NCBI GenBank assembly: GCA_024220505.1
Contig: JAKZZE010000002.1
Span: 124,001-188,000 of the forward strand
Direction of reading: 5' to 3'
Length of the DNA stretch: 64,000 bases
From: Rhizopus arrhizus
Lineage: Eukaryota > Mucoromycota > Mucoromycetes > Mucorales > Rhizopodaceae
Positions 11,501 to 26,900 of the stretch are shown here, in pieces. A model generated the notes under the pieces. That model saw only the letters and a program-made list of their open reading frames with translations, was not told where the DNA came from and did not search any database. A program made the translations under genes and the position numbers. Each line of letters begins with the position of its first letter. Positions within the stretch are counted from its first letter, which is position 1.

Positions 11501-11612
11501 GCGAAAAATTTATGCAAAATGAGTGAACCCATTTCTCTAATGTAAGCGAAATAATTTCGAAAAAGTGAATCTATTTCTGAAAGCTGAACGAAAATTTTTT
11601 TAAATGAGCGAA
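11501..11612. promoter_or_regulatory. Six-copy phased GYGAA(n3)ATTT array upstream of NOP58
   Basis: Copies of the core GCGAA/GTGAA/CTGAA begin at 11501, 11523, 11546, 11565, 11584 and 11608, spaced 22, 23, 19, 19 and 24 bp, about two helical turns. Most are followed three bases later by ATTT (for example GTGAACCCATTT, GCGAAATAATTT, GTGAATCTATTT, GCGAACCATTT). The array ends ~118 bp before the NOP58 start codon. The copy near 11584 is embedded in AAAATTTTTT, which resembles the yeast RRPE element of ribosome-biogenesis promoters. The repetition is directly visible; a regulatory role is inference. Confidence 0.45.
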
Positions 11613-11729
11613 CCATTTTGAAAAAACCAGCACTTCAAAGGACAGCGACAGTGACTGTGTTCTCTTTGTGCCCTTAGAAAAAAACTTTCCTTTCTTTTTT
11701 TTTTTTTTTTTTATCATTAAAATACGGGA

Positions 11730-13320
11730 ATGCTCGTTCTTTACGAAACATCTGCCGGTTACGCTTTATTTAAGCTTGTCAAGGACAGCAAGTTGAATAA
11801 GCCTGAAGAAATCTACAAAGAATTTCAAGATGCAGAAACCGCTAATAATGTGTAAAAAGCAACAAACTTTTATTCTTTGACAACCAACACTCATATTATT
11901 TTTAGTGTGAAGTTAAAAGCTTTTGAAAAGTTTGAAAATACCACTGATGCTTTGTCTGCAGTAACCGGTATTGTCGAAGGAAAGATGCCCAAGAACTTGA
12001 AGAAGTTCTTGCAAGCAGAAATCAAAGATATGAACAAGGAACAGTTGATTATCAGTGACCCAAAATTAGGTATGATTATGTAATGTACGTGATTTTGTAG
12101 AGTAATTAACCTGAATTATCTTAGGTTCATCTATTAGTAAGAAATTGGGTATTAAGGTTCTTTCTGATTCTACTGTTCAAGAACTTTACAGAGGTATTCG
12201 TGAACAATTCGAATCACTTGTCACCGGTCTTTCCCACTCTGATCTTTCCGCCATGTCCCTTGGTCTTTCTCACTCTCTTTCTCGTTACAAACTCAAGTTC
12301 AGTCCCGATAAGGTTGATACTATGATTGTACAAGCCATTGCTTTGTTAGACGATCTCGATAAAGAACTCAATACATATGCTATGCGTTGTAAGGAATGGT
12401 ATGGCTGGCACTTTCCTGAAATGAACAAAATTATTGTTGATAACCTTGCCTTTGCCAAGGTTGTTAAGACTATGGGTTATCGTACTAATGCTCAAGAATC
12501 TGACTTATCAAGCATTCTTCCTGAAGAACTCGAAACTGAAGTTAAGGAAGCTGCCGAGATTTCCATGGGTACTGAAATTTCTGAAGAAGATTTACAAAAC
12601 ATCTTTGGTCTTTGTGATCAAGTGATCAACATCACTGAGTACAGAAATCAACTGTACGAATATTTGAAGAACCGTATGAATGCTATTGCTCCCAATTTGA
12701 CCGCTCTTGTTGGTGAATTGGTTGGTGCTCGTTTGATCTCCCATGCTGGTTCTCTTATGCAACTCTCCAAGCAACCCGCTTCTACTATTCAAATCTTGGG
12801 CGCTGAAAAGGCTCTTTTCCGTGCTTTGAAGACAAAACACAATACTCCTAAATATGGTTTGATCTATCACGCCTCTTTGGTTGGCCAAGCCGGGCCTAAG
12901 CATAAGGCCAAGGTAGCACGTTTGCTTGCTGCCAAGACTGCTTTAGCTCTGAGAGTCGATGCTTTGGGTGAAACTGAGTCTAATGAAATTGGTGTTGATG
13001 GTCGTACCAAGGTTGAAGCCCGTATTGATTTATTGGAAGGTCGCTTCACTGCTAGAGCCAACAAAGATACTTCAATCCAAAATCAAAACAAATTCAAGTT
13101 GAACAAAGCACAAGCATACAACGATAATGCTGATGTTGCTATGACTGAAGTACAATCCGAAGAAACTAATGGCAAGAAGAGAAAGGCTGAAGAGGTTGAA
13201 GAAGCCGACGAAGAGGAGAGTAAGAATAAGAAGGCTAAGAAGGAGAAGAAAGAGAAGAAAGACAAAAAGGAAAAGAAGGAGAAGAAGAAGGAAAAGAAAG
13301 AAAAGAAAAATAAGGATTAA
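11730..13320 (+). CDS. NOP58: Nucleolar box C/D snoRNP protein Nop58
   Basis: Three exons, 11730-11851, 11906-12069 and 12125-13320, encode 493 residues (yeast Nop58 has 511). Nop58 pairs with Nop56, fibrillarin and Snu13 in box C/D snoRNPs that guide 2'-O-methylation of rRNA and support 18S processing. Order seen: NOP5 N-terminal domain starting [14 protein letters not shown], a coiled-coil/NOSIC region, and the Nop RNA-binding domain at about 260-385 ([55 protein letters not shown]). The C-terminal ~60 residues are an acidic stretch followed by the KKE/KKD-rich tail typical of the family. The start codon is fixed by the family N-terminus. An 18-base T run lies just upstream, and the phased motif array lies further out. 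Codon use is strongly biased, as expected for a highly expressed gene. Confidence 0.97.
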
Positions 13321-13509
13321 AGTATAGAAAGAATGTTTTCTTTTTCATAATTTCTTTCATTCTTTTTTCTTTTCTTTTTTTTTTCAAATAAACATATTAG
13401 AATCTATAAGAGCATTTGTATTGTACATGCTTTATCATGACAGCAAAAAAAAATAAAGTTTCGCTTTGATATTAACTGCATTTTCTGAGAAACAGTAAAA
13501 CTGACTATG

Positions 13510-13543
<34 letters not shown>

Positions 13544-13601
13544 AAAAATGGTACCTGATGCTTAAAACCAATTTCTTGACTTTTTACTCTTTTTTACTTA
13601 T
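13321..13601. other. Short intergenic region with a 31-base T tract
   Basis: The 3' region of NOP58 and the 5' region of the channel gene. The T run spans 13512-13542, ending 59 bp before the next start codon. Confidence 0.8.
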
Positions 13602-16600
13602 ATGTCATTGTCCAACACAGGGGTTGGACCAAGTTCAACTTCTTTTATCCCATCAATAACTGTACCTTCTTCTATATCCACGCTTACACCTACAGCATCT
13701 ATTAGTAAATCATATAATGTATCATTTATCACTAGTACTTCCATTAGCAATATCAATATACCGACTTCTACCATTAATACCGTCACATCAACAACATCCG
13801 CGAAACCTATCTTCCCTTCCGATTTGGGACTTGGTAGCGGAGGTAGTGACCTTGTTGTAGATGGTGCGCGAAATACGAGTAGTCTATCCGTACAATTCGT
13901 CATTTGTTTCTCTGTAGGATTACTCTTCTTTCTTTCCTTTTGTTTTCTGAGAACCAGGTATGCATTTGTACTGCATTAAAGAAAAAAGAAGCTAAAATAT
14001 AAAACACAAAAAAAAAAAAAAAAACAATTAGATTGCCTGTCATCTTTGCTCCTCGTACAAACATGAAACGGTATGAATTAATACCCAGTTGTATCAGATT
14101 TGAAAATGAAGACTCATGGTATACTCTTTAGGCATAAACCACCAGAGCTACCTAATTCATTTTTTGGTTGGATTATACCATTACTTAAAATCGACACAGA
14201 AGAAATGTTAATAAAAGTTGGCTTAGATGCTGTTTTGGTAAACAAATCAAAAGTTTAAACCGAATTGTTGAAGAGAAGGGCTTATATGAAATTAAATTCC
14301 TTTTAGGTACTTCACTTTTTAGCAATGGGTATAAAGATCTTCGGGGTTTGTTCTATATTTGGTATAGTGATCCTATTTCCAACAAGTTTAACTGTATCCA
14401 GCATCGATCTTCAGAATGCAACGTCTATAGATAAACTATCAATCACTGTAATACCTCAAGAATCTAACAGACTCATAGCCTATCTAATATTCGCATATTT
14501 TGTTACCTTTGTCACCTTTTTCTTTCTAACTCAAAGCTATTATCATTACATTGAACTACATGCAGCCTATCTCATTAACCATAAAAGAAACGTTGTCTCT
14601 CGGTCTGTGATTGTCACTGGTATTCCATCAAAGGAAAGAACGGATGAAGACTTGGCAGAATATTATCGCCGTCTAAACATTGGTCCCGTAGAAAATTCTT
14701 ATGTTGTACGAACTGTTCAAGGATTAGACAAATTAATCGAAAAACGAGCTCATGCTTTGATGAAATTGGAAGAAATGTACGCAAAGTACTGGGGTAATCC
14801 ATGCACTATTCCCGGATACGATCCGGATCGAATCTTAGATGATTTGACATTGTATAAAAGGATACTCGATTTAGCAGAAATGAAAAGAGACGATAGCGAC
14901 AGCAGTAGTGATAATGAAAATACTCAAACACACTTTCCCAAGCGTTTGACAAAAAAGAACACTTGGAAAAAAGCTATGAACACAACGTTTTTTAAGGGAC
15001 TTATAGAACCTTTAGAACAAAAGAAAGTATCCAGACGACCTACTGTACGTACCGGATTTTTAGGCTTATTTGGCGAAAAAGTAGATGCTATTGATTATTA
15101 TACAAAATTATTTGATGACTTGGATAGACAAGTTACAGAATTAAGAAAATCTCCTCAATTGGAGATGACAAATGTTGGATTTGTTACATTTAAGAATATG
15201 AGTAGCGCTGTAAGTTCTTTGTTTCGAATGGTCATTTCATCTAACCTGTATGATAGGTCATTGCTTCTCAAATTGCTATTCGTCCGGAACCATTTGTTTG
15301 TCGTACAATAACGGCTTATGAACCGAGAGACATTTTGTGGTCTACTGTATCTGTTCGAGGTCGTGAAAGAATTTTGAGAGAAATTATTGTTTGGTCCATT
15401 ACCTTTGCCTTGGTCTTGTTTTGGTTCGTGCCGGTTGTAGTCTTATCTTCTCTTATGAGCATCAATATGATTAGACATATCGTGCCGAGTTTAGCAGACA
15501 AAATTGAACAAAATGAAGCTACAAAGAATTTTATGACATCCTTTATACCGACTGTTGTACTTAATATTGTCACCTCTATCTTGCCTCTGATCTTTGATGG
15601 TAAAGAATAGCAGAAGGAGTAATCATTACCAGTACATGCTTATAATACCTGATATAGCTTTAGGATATTATCAAGGTTTACGCTCTCGTAGTGCTATAGC
15701 TGAATCTACTTTTAGCAAGTAAGCGCATTTACTTTTTTTATTTTTATTTTTACAAAGAAATCAAACTAACCGTCAAATTCAAGATACTTTTTTTTTCTGG
15801 TTTTTTTTACTTTGATTGTATTCACTTTAGCTGGTACAAGTATACAAACAATTATGCTAAGTTTCGCTCATGATCCTTCCACTATTCCAAAGAAACTTGC
15901 ATCCACATTTCCATCAGTAAGTTGAGTTAAATCAGTATATAGGGACACTAAGCTAATTTAAAGAAAAGATAGCCCCTTTCTTTATTAACTATGTCATTCT
16001 AAAAGGATTCTTACTGTAAGCAAAAGAAAAATATTTTTTATCTGATTGCTAAACTACATCAGAACCCCAATGGATTTGCTTTTATTGGGAGAGCTGATTG
16101 TTAGATATTTTAATCATTTATTTTTATGCGAATCACCAAGAGAATACGCAGAAAACAGAGCTCCCTCATCATTTAATTATGGTACTAGCTACCCTGTACC
16201 TTTACTTGTATTTGTAGTTGTGCTCGAATACTCATGCATCTCTCCTCTCATTTTATTATTCGGTACCTTTTATTTTTCTTATACTTATCTTGTCTACAAA
16301 TATCAATTTCTTTACGGTAAAAAAAAAAGACAATATGTATGATTATGTGCGACAAATTAATGATTTTTTTCTTTTGAAAAGTTTATTTCAGACCTTATGA
16401 AGTAGCAGGTAGATTATGGATCATGACGGTACCCCGTATAATTTTTGGCCTTATTCTTTTTCAACTGACTATGTTTGGGCTCTTTATTGTTAAGTCATAC
16501 TACAAGTTGAGTATTGTATGTCTCCCCTTGATTGCGCTTACTATCATTTATAAGCTTGTTTTAGACCGTGCCTTCTTACAAAATGCACGAAACTTGCCAT

Positions 16601-17793
16601 TACAGATGCTTTATAATGATGACAAGCTACCCATTACTCGAAATTCCTCTGATGATGATGATGATGATGATGATGAAGACAGTACTGAAGAAGATAACAT
16701 TGATGTTAATGCTATGAACGATAACAGTAATCATCTGCAAGGCACACAACAAAAGAGCAATGTTATTTCAGGTGATCAGACACCCTTCCATGACACGAAT
16801 AGCGTTGGGGCCACGAGTAGCACAAAAACAGAGAAAATGGTTAAAAAGAAACAAATGCTTAGAGATAGATGGAAAAGTGCTGCATCCTTTGCTCTTCAAC
16901 TCAAGGCGGGTACAGCTGATTCAACCCAAATGACTTCTAGTTCATCCTCTAAGTTTGTCCTACCTCATCATAAGAAAGTGGTATTGGATGAAGACGACTA
17001 TGAGGCAAAACCTGACAAATTAACAGATTACCGACAGCCTCCAATGAAACTCAATCCAGGGCTGTTGGACGCAGGTCTAAACAAATACGGTAATCCTTTA
17101 CTTGTAGGTGTTTTGCCTCAGCTATGGTTACCTGTTAAAGAGCCAAATGAGTCTATTAAAGATGATAGTCATATCAGAAGACGGTACCGAAAGTCTTTGG
17201 GACGTCATTCTGAAGAAGGTGGTGGAAAGATTGCTCAGAATCTGGCAGATCTTTTAAGGAAAATGGAAATGGGAAGCAAAAATAACAATGAAAAGACGAT
17301 GGTAGATCAGAAGAAGAATCAGATAGAGAAGGCCAAAAAAAAAGCAGAACAGCAAGCATCAGCTATTATAAAAACTCACTCCAAAAAGCATACATCTCTT
17401 TGGGATTCCTTGTTAAGTAAGAACACTTTAAAAACAGTTGATCTAAAGTCATCTGCAAAGGACAATGGAACGACATATCCAATTATTCTTCAACATAACA
17501 ACCAATTGGGATATACTGAAAAAGGAGAATCTTCAGAAAGCAATAGCTCACCAGATAAATTAAACCATACGACACTCTATCAAGATGATGAGAAGTACAA
17601 GTCTCATACCATTGATGTTGATCATACAGTGCCTAGAATTGAAACACCTTACAGTGACTCAAGTACACCCAACTCATCTCAAACAAACGACACCAACATG
17701 AGAGATAGCCCTGTGAATTGTTCTTTGAACAACAGATATAGCAATACGCCGCTCATTTATAAAATGGAAGAAGCGGACAATTCATGTAAATAA
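13602..17793 (+). CDS. CSC1/OSCA-family calcium-permeable stress-gated channel (DUF221, RSN1-like)
   Basis: Ten exons: 13602-13957, 14032-14070, 14132-14237, 14307-15209, 15257-15599, 15658-15718, 15784-15916, 15970-16016, 16063-16316 and 16382-17793, giving 1217 residues. CSC1/TMEM63/OSCA proteins are plasma-membrane channels opened by osmotic or mechanical stress. An extracellular Ser/Thr-rich N-terminus precedes the first TM segment (near 100-118), then the late-exocytosis/RSN1 TM region (YSVI-type motif replaced here by IFAPRTNMKR and KPPELPNSFFGW). A cytosolic domain carries SVIVTGIPSKERTDEDLAEYY, then the DUF221 pore region (EPRDILW, VPVV, LGYYQGLRSRSAIAEST, KYFFFLVF, YVYFRPYEVAGRLW). 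The tail of more than 300 residues is charged, with an Asp run (8 D) and many Ser/Lys; such tails are usually regulatory. The intron before exon 10 uses AAAAG at 16381 rather than the TTTCAG nine bases downstream, because only the former keeps frame. Confidence 0.93.
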
Positions 17794-17915
17794 ATAAAAA
17801 AGCATTCGTGCTGGCTGCTGAATGGTCCAGATAACATTTCCTTTGATTTTAAATTCCGCTTATGGTTTTTTTCTAATTTCCAAAACTAGCCCTTTTTAAA
17901 GATACATTTTATAAT

Positions 17916-20524
<2,609 letters not shown>

Positions 20525-21157
20525 TAAAAAGCAAAAATGAGAAAAATATCTTAATTATTAATCTAAAAAATACAAATATGTATCAACATTTATAAATCGA
20601 CTTATGAAGTATGCATTTTACAATTGTAATCTTACTGTCAATTAAAAAACAAGATATAACTGTCATCATTATCGCATTTGCCTTATATAGAGGACCCTCG
20701 AGTTATTATGACACTTGGGATTAGCAAGTTTATTTGGCATAATCGCGTATATGTTACTCAAAATAGTCTTAACGTTGTAAAGTGTCCTTGTATGATACAC
20801 TGTATTGCCAAGGATAAATTTCTTGTTCAAAGCATGCTTTTACAAATGGACTGATTTACTGTCACCGCTTTGCGCTTGCTCAGCTTTATGATGCTTATCA
20901 AACTTGCCTACTAATCCTTATATTCGCTGAACCTGGAATAGATGAAACAACAAAGCATGGATGCGATCAACTCATTATTTACCCGAAAAAAAAAATTTCC
21001 AAAGCGCCCTTTGTTAAATATTTTTGAGATTTTTTTGCCTTTGTTGATCTGTTGATTTGCACGGACTTTGAAGTATATTACATATTTGAAGTTAAAGTAG
21101 CTCATCCCTTTTTTTTCTGAAAAGAACTTTTCAATTACAAAAAAATATATAACCAAA
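20525..21157. other. Intergenic region, SEC23 to ferric reductase
   Basis: AT-rich, with no gene on either strand; the minus-strand open frame at 20911-21243 overlaps the reductase start and is a shadow. It holds the reductase promoter; no consensus ATCWGATAA iron motif is visible in it. Confidence 0.6.
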
Positions 21158-22853
21158 ATGGATGGCATGGATATGGATATGAACTCACAAGAGACACCAT
21201 ATAACGTCAATGAACCATATGCAAATAATCTTTGTACCATCATTGCATCAATAATAGCATTTCTTACACTTAGACACCTGCTAACATATAAAAGATCACT
21301 ACCCTTTTATCAACCCATTGAAAACTTTGTAACCAACCTTTTATCGTTTTCTTTTATAAATTTTCCTGTCGGTGCTATTTTACTGATTATCGCCCTAGCT
21401 TCAGCAATATTACCACTACTCCTACTTAACGTAGACCTTAAAGTAAACTCTAACCGCGCTGGATTTCTCGGACTCGCTCTTGTACCATTCATTCTTTCTT
21501 CTACTGGAAAAAACTCTGCCATCTCCATGCTTACAGGTATATCATCTGTGCGTTTAAATTTCTTGCACCGTATCTTGTCTATGGCATTGTTCTTATGTGT
21601 CACAGTGCATATGTCTTGCATGCTCTATTCGTGGTCTAAATTCCCTAGCTTCATGCAATCCGAGTTACAATTGAAAAAAGTACAGTACGGCCTTACTGGA
21701 TATGGTTGCCTTTGCGTTGTTATGCTTGGTAGTTTCTTTCTTGTTCGCAAATTATGCTACGAAGCCTTTGTCTTTACACACATATTCGCGTTTGCTTTCA
21801 TTGGCACCATTGCAATACATACTCCTTATGCGATGCGGTACTTTACCGTTGGTTTATTCTGTTATGTGCTTAATCTCATCGCTGTCTGGTTGGTCAAAAG
21901 CCATCTAGGTCGCGCCCGCTTTCAAATCTTATCAGGAGGTTGCACAAAAGTCTCTATACGTCTTGCCAGCCCAATGAAAAACCATTCAGTGGGACAACAC
22001 ATCAATCTTTGCATTCCTGCCATTGGCTCACCTTTTCAATGGCATCCATTTACAATTACCAGCATTAACAACTCTCCCAACAACAACAAAGTTGAGGTGC
22101 ACGTCTGCTCTCGTGGAAATTTTACACGTCAGCTATATGACAAGATGAATTCTGAACAAGAACTGACCGTTTTCCTAAACGGTCCCTTTGGAAACACTCA
22201 TATTCAACCTGAAGTAGTTCTTAACAAGTATGAAACAGTCCTGATTGCTCTTGGAGGTGCTGGAGTCACGTTTGGTGCACGTCTTCTTCGTGAATTGAGT
22301 TCTCATCTTTCACAAATCGACTGTTCTATTCGTACTCGAGATATTTATGTGGCATGGTCAGTGCGTCGAGCCTCAGAACTCGAATGGTTCAAGCAGGAAT
22401 TTGAACAATATAATTACTCGTTCAACAATCACACAGATTTTCCCAACCTTCACCTTAAATTTTATATTACCGGTATTGAAGATGCTCCATCCGATACACC
22501 AGCAAATTCAGAGAAAGAAGTGAGAGAAGATATTAGTATACAAGAACTCTCAAACGAAACGAATAATTTAGTAGGCAGTCATGAAAAAAGTCTGCCTACT
22601 AAAGATGCTCATCTAGTTTATCAAACACGTCTACAACCAAAAGACTATATATCACTTTGTAAAGGAGAAACTGGGATTTTTGGTAATGAAATACTCCTCT
22701 TCATTTTAAATAATGAGACTAACTTGGTTTCTTTTTTACTGTACAGTATGTGGACCAAAAGGATTCAACTCGGGTTTCAAAAACGCTATTGGTACTTCAT
22801 CAATTCAAAAGTCAAGTCATATCCAAGCTCATTATGAAGATTTTAGTTACTAG
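21158..22853 (+). CDS. Ferric/cupric reductase transmembrane flavocytochrome (FRE family)
   Basis: Two exons, 21158-22682 and 22747-22853, encode 543 residues. These proteins pass electrons from cytosolic NADPH through FAD and two haems to extracellular Fe3+ or Cu2+. Four haem-ligand histidines are visible in the expected spacing: H137/H151 (NFLHRIL, TVHMS) and H208/H221 (VFTHIF, AIHTP). The FAD motif HPFTIT is at 296-301, the NADPH site GGAGVTFGARLL is near 368, and exon 2 supplies the closing VCGPKGF motif and the C-terminus. Exon 1 alone would run on to a stop that lacks this essential motif. There is no cleavable signal peptide; the first eight residues are MDGMDMDM, a methionine pattern like that of Ctr-type copper transporters. 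Short for the family because the extracellular N-terminal extension is absent. Confidence 0.93.
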
Positions 22854-23114
22854 ATCTTCTCTGTGTATTACTATTTGTTAAAATATTCGCTGTTTATATT
22901 CCCCATCTTTTTTTAAGTAAAAAAATAAAAAGAATTTCGTGTAAATAGTTATACACTGTTTCCCAAAATCAAGATTAGATCTCGCCAATTCTAAAGTCGT
23001 AGAGTTACAAAAACAAAAATTGTGTTTGTCCACCAATCTTTGCGCGTGATGATAAATCAAGTGTCGCATGCACAGAAAAGGCTACCGCGCAAGAAAGGGT
23101 TGGTAAATACGTCT

Positions 23115-23973
23115 TTATACAAGTACATTAGTTTTTGGATACTTTGACTCTTTCATTTGTACACATTTCATATTTTGAAATGAGCAACCTGTTTTTTTCA
23201 AGATGAGCAGGGCCATGTTATGCATTTCCGACAAGATTACAGTTGTTCGTACAGGTTGTACACTGAATGCTTTGAGCTTTTTGAAGACCGTCATACTAGC
23301 TTCAGGATAGGTTCGTGCGTCCGCCTTGAGAATGCATAGGAGGCTGTGTACAGTTTTCAAAAGGTCATCGGTTGCATGCTGAATATTGTCCACATCAGAC
23401 CCTCCAGACACTTTTACCACAATTATACACTGTCCTTGTGATCATATCCAAGTCCGTCAACGAATCGTAGCTGTACTGGATTCGACCTGTATGCTACCAT
23501 GATACGCAACTGTTGTTTGAGCTGAATATCGCCTCAGTTGAATATCTGTAGGTTTGTTTTATTTTCCAAAAGCTTTGAAGGTGGGTGCAATGTGATCAAT
23601 CCGAAAAGTGCACTCACTAATATCAAGTCTTGGGGCTCTTCTCGTCCTTGAACAGTTATTGACAAAATTGACAATCTTATATAGAGTTCGCGTAGCATTT
23701 CTGGTTCCACAACCAAGAGAACAATTGTTCCAAGGGCTGTTCTAAAGCATTGAAAATGAAAGCGTGGGCAGAGGGGAAATAATTGAATGTCACAAAGTCT
23801 GTCTCTTTATTCTTCGTCTTGCGTATCTCTAGTTGATTGTGGATTGAGATCGTTGGGTTGTATACTACAAAGATGATCACATTTAAGTACAAGCCCATAA
23901 TGATATTTTGAGACAAGCAGGTGAGTTCTACATCACAGAAGCTGTGTCTTGCAGATGGAAAGCCAGGAATCAT
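23115..23973 (-). pseudogene. Decayed coding sequence, probably of a dispersed repeat family
   Basis: Three overlapping minus-strand open frames (23677-23973, 23534-23716, 23115-23420) read protein-like in succession: FPSARHSFCDVELTCLSQN and VVYNPTISIHNQLE, then LRELYIRLSILSI and LILVSALFGLI, then LLKTVHSLLCILKADAR and YPEASMTVFKKLKAFSVQ. They are separated by frameshifts and stops. The last segment resembles, from memory, a family repeated in mucoralean genomes, but I cannot name it. Similar protein-like reading continues upstream to about 24200. Confidence 0.35.
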
Positions 23974-26900
23974 ATTTTTTGCTGGTAGGGATATCTACTA
24001 GAGCCCCATGACCACTTTCGTAGTGTCATTTCGCGCCAGTCAAGTTTGATTTAATACTGTAATCATCAGAGTCGTGGGGAGGAGTATCTGGCGGCAAACG
24101 TGACAGTAAATGTTGCTTCGTGTCTTCCTTTTCGGCAAAATGACTCAAGCAGGAGAGGTAGGTCATGTGGACACTAAGGTCAGCGTGAACACTGTTGCCG
24201 GTTTGTTGAAGGTAGATAGATTCCTCTGTGCTGAGGCAGGCTCTGTCACAAGGATGTAGGGATAATTGAAAGATAGTTGTTCTAACAAATAACAGTATAG
24301 GCGACAGTTAGATCAGGAAAGGATTCATATCTAAAAGATTATTTCAAAAGAATGTTAAACAATATGCATCATTTGTGTTTTAAGCAATTATAAATTACCC
24401 TATTAGCATCATAATTATCCGTTCTTTCTTTCTTCTTTCCTTGATAAAAACTTTTTGCACGTATGACATCTTGTCAATAGTCAATAATAAAACTTGCGAA
24501 AGGATATAAATCATTCTATCCACACAAGTATTTCTCGTTCGACTAAAGTAACACGGCTTTAACTGATTATGATACGATTCAATAAGGTATTGGTAATGAA
24601 GACATACCCTTCTTTTCTCTCAAAAACAAGATCATACTTGTCATATGTTAATGGCAATATGTGAAAAAAAAGGGGGAGGGAAATCTTCCCAAAGCTATTG
24701 TTAAAAGAATCAAAGCTAACAACACAATTATAGCATTGAGAATAGCTCTGGTTGTAGTATATTCTTGCATAACGTCCGTTTAGCCTTTATTTTGGCATTT
24801 ATTTTATCTTCAAAATAGCAAGCTACTGGCAAAGTGTCTGTGTATACCAAACACAAAACAGACCTCACAAAAGGCTATCTCAGTGATACAAAGCACCACC
24901 TAAAATGCGGAGAATGATCTCAATGTCACACAGCAGTCGCATTGTTGTCGATCATTTTTCATTGTTTCTTGTTCTTTTTTCTTTCCTTTTCTTTTTTTCT
25001 TCTTGTAAACATTAGCAAGCTATCAATATAGAGTTAATGTGTACTTGTTTAAATGCTGTAAGATGGCTTATCTTTACCTTTTTCTTAATTAGGTCTAATA
25101 ATCATTACCAAGACAATAGCTTGATAGAATAAAGAAAAGTAATTTGCAAGATAATATAGATATGATCAGCATCTATATCTACTTGTTACTATTTATCACT
25201 GCTTATTACATCATCATCTTGATTAGTACAAGAAGAATGATCCAAAAGAACATTGTATGATAGCTTACTATAGTGGATAAGAAGAAATCACAGACTTACT
25301 AAATACCAAGTGACATATAGGTTATATTGGTAGAGTGTAAAATAAGTCCAAGATAGTCATGTTCATTTAAATGTCAGTATCCCATTGTTGAGCTTACATT
25401 AGGAGATATAGGATTCATGATGGTAGGACATAGGATGGTAGTACTAGGTATAGTCAACAAAAGAGAAAAAAGATCAACAGGAAGGTAGAGACCGTTGAAT
25501 AGAGGATCCAATGGAAGCTAGTTATACAGGGACATATCCAAGCTTTCAAAAGTAGAGCAAAACAAAGTGTATTGTCTAGTTGTCATTGTATAGCTTAGCA
25601 TTTGATACATAGTACAATTGAATCCATTCATTCATCACTTCACAGCCAACTCCTATACATACGGTAAATATATCAATTTGTTTATGTAAGTAAACTGCTG
25701 AAACAAGTCCAAGACTATCATCAGTATGGATTGACTGTACTCCTGTTACGTTTACTGAGAGTATTACGGATATCATGTCAGAAATTGATTAAAACAACAA
25801 TGGTGGATTCGGTATTGGATAAAAAATGATTTTAATCAAACGTTCGATCCTTTGTGAGAATCTATCAAAAATGATCATATATAAAAGTTTGGGAGATATG
25901 AGGCTATGTATTTAAAGAATTAACTAGAGAACTTATTTTGAATTCATAATAAGATCATGAAAAAAATAAAAAAAAGATGATCTTTATCTCCTTTATTACT
26001 CAATATCGTTTTTTATAATAATATTTTTGTGCTGATCGTTATTATACTGTATTGTTACTATTTTGTTTTCTTTACAAAGAAAAAAAATAAAAGTTTGCTT
26101 ATTTCAAAGCTAATATAATAATCTATATAAGCTGTATTCATAAACAATTAAACTTATGCATAGATAGTTCATCTTATTATCAGCATGGCAAATGATGATA
26201 TCTCTACTATATATGAAAACTTTTAATACCAGATTAGCTAATTTATAAACAATATATGATCACAATCAATTATTAAGTATTCCTAATCCACAAAGTTCCT
26301 ATTGACTGATTCAATTAAGCCTATATGTTTTCACATAAGCCTTTATCCATTAATGTATTAGAACTAGTCCTTGCGAAGCATATCTACGTCTATTTTTTTT
26401 TTTTAAAAAAAAAGTAAAACAAAAAAGCGAGAAAGAAAGGAATATATGCTCTATATTATTAACAAGATTATCCTTCAATATAGACTCATATGCTTTGTTT
26501 TATGCAGTAAGACACAAAGAATACTAGGTGGTCTTCTTTATCTCTTGATTTCCTTTTTTAGACAGTGTTCATTTTTCTTACTTTTATGAATGAACAAGTT
26601 ACAATATAGACCTATTTATCGTGTATTGTTTTATTTAAAATAATAATAATAAAGAAAAAAGAAAGCTAAGTATTTACCTTGTAGAACAAATATTCAAATT
26701 TCATGAGGAAAGCATTATTTTTGACACCAACCAACCCTATTAATCTAGTATGAGACATAATGTAGATAAAAAATAGCCATAAACCTTAAAAAGAGATTAC
26801 GTCCCTTAAAGTTATATACACCAGAAAGCCGTAAGAACAAAGAGAAAATCGTACTTTTTTTGGTTCTCAAAGCTTTTTAGACTTTGATTAACAGGATCAA

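Noticed and set aside
16382..16391. TTTCAG at 16386-16391 as the 3' splice site of the last CSC1 intron
   Set aside because: It breaks the frame; the AG at 16380-16381 gives YVYFRPYEVAG, matching the family.
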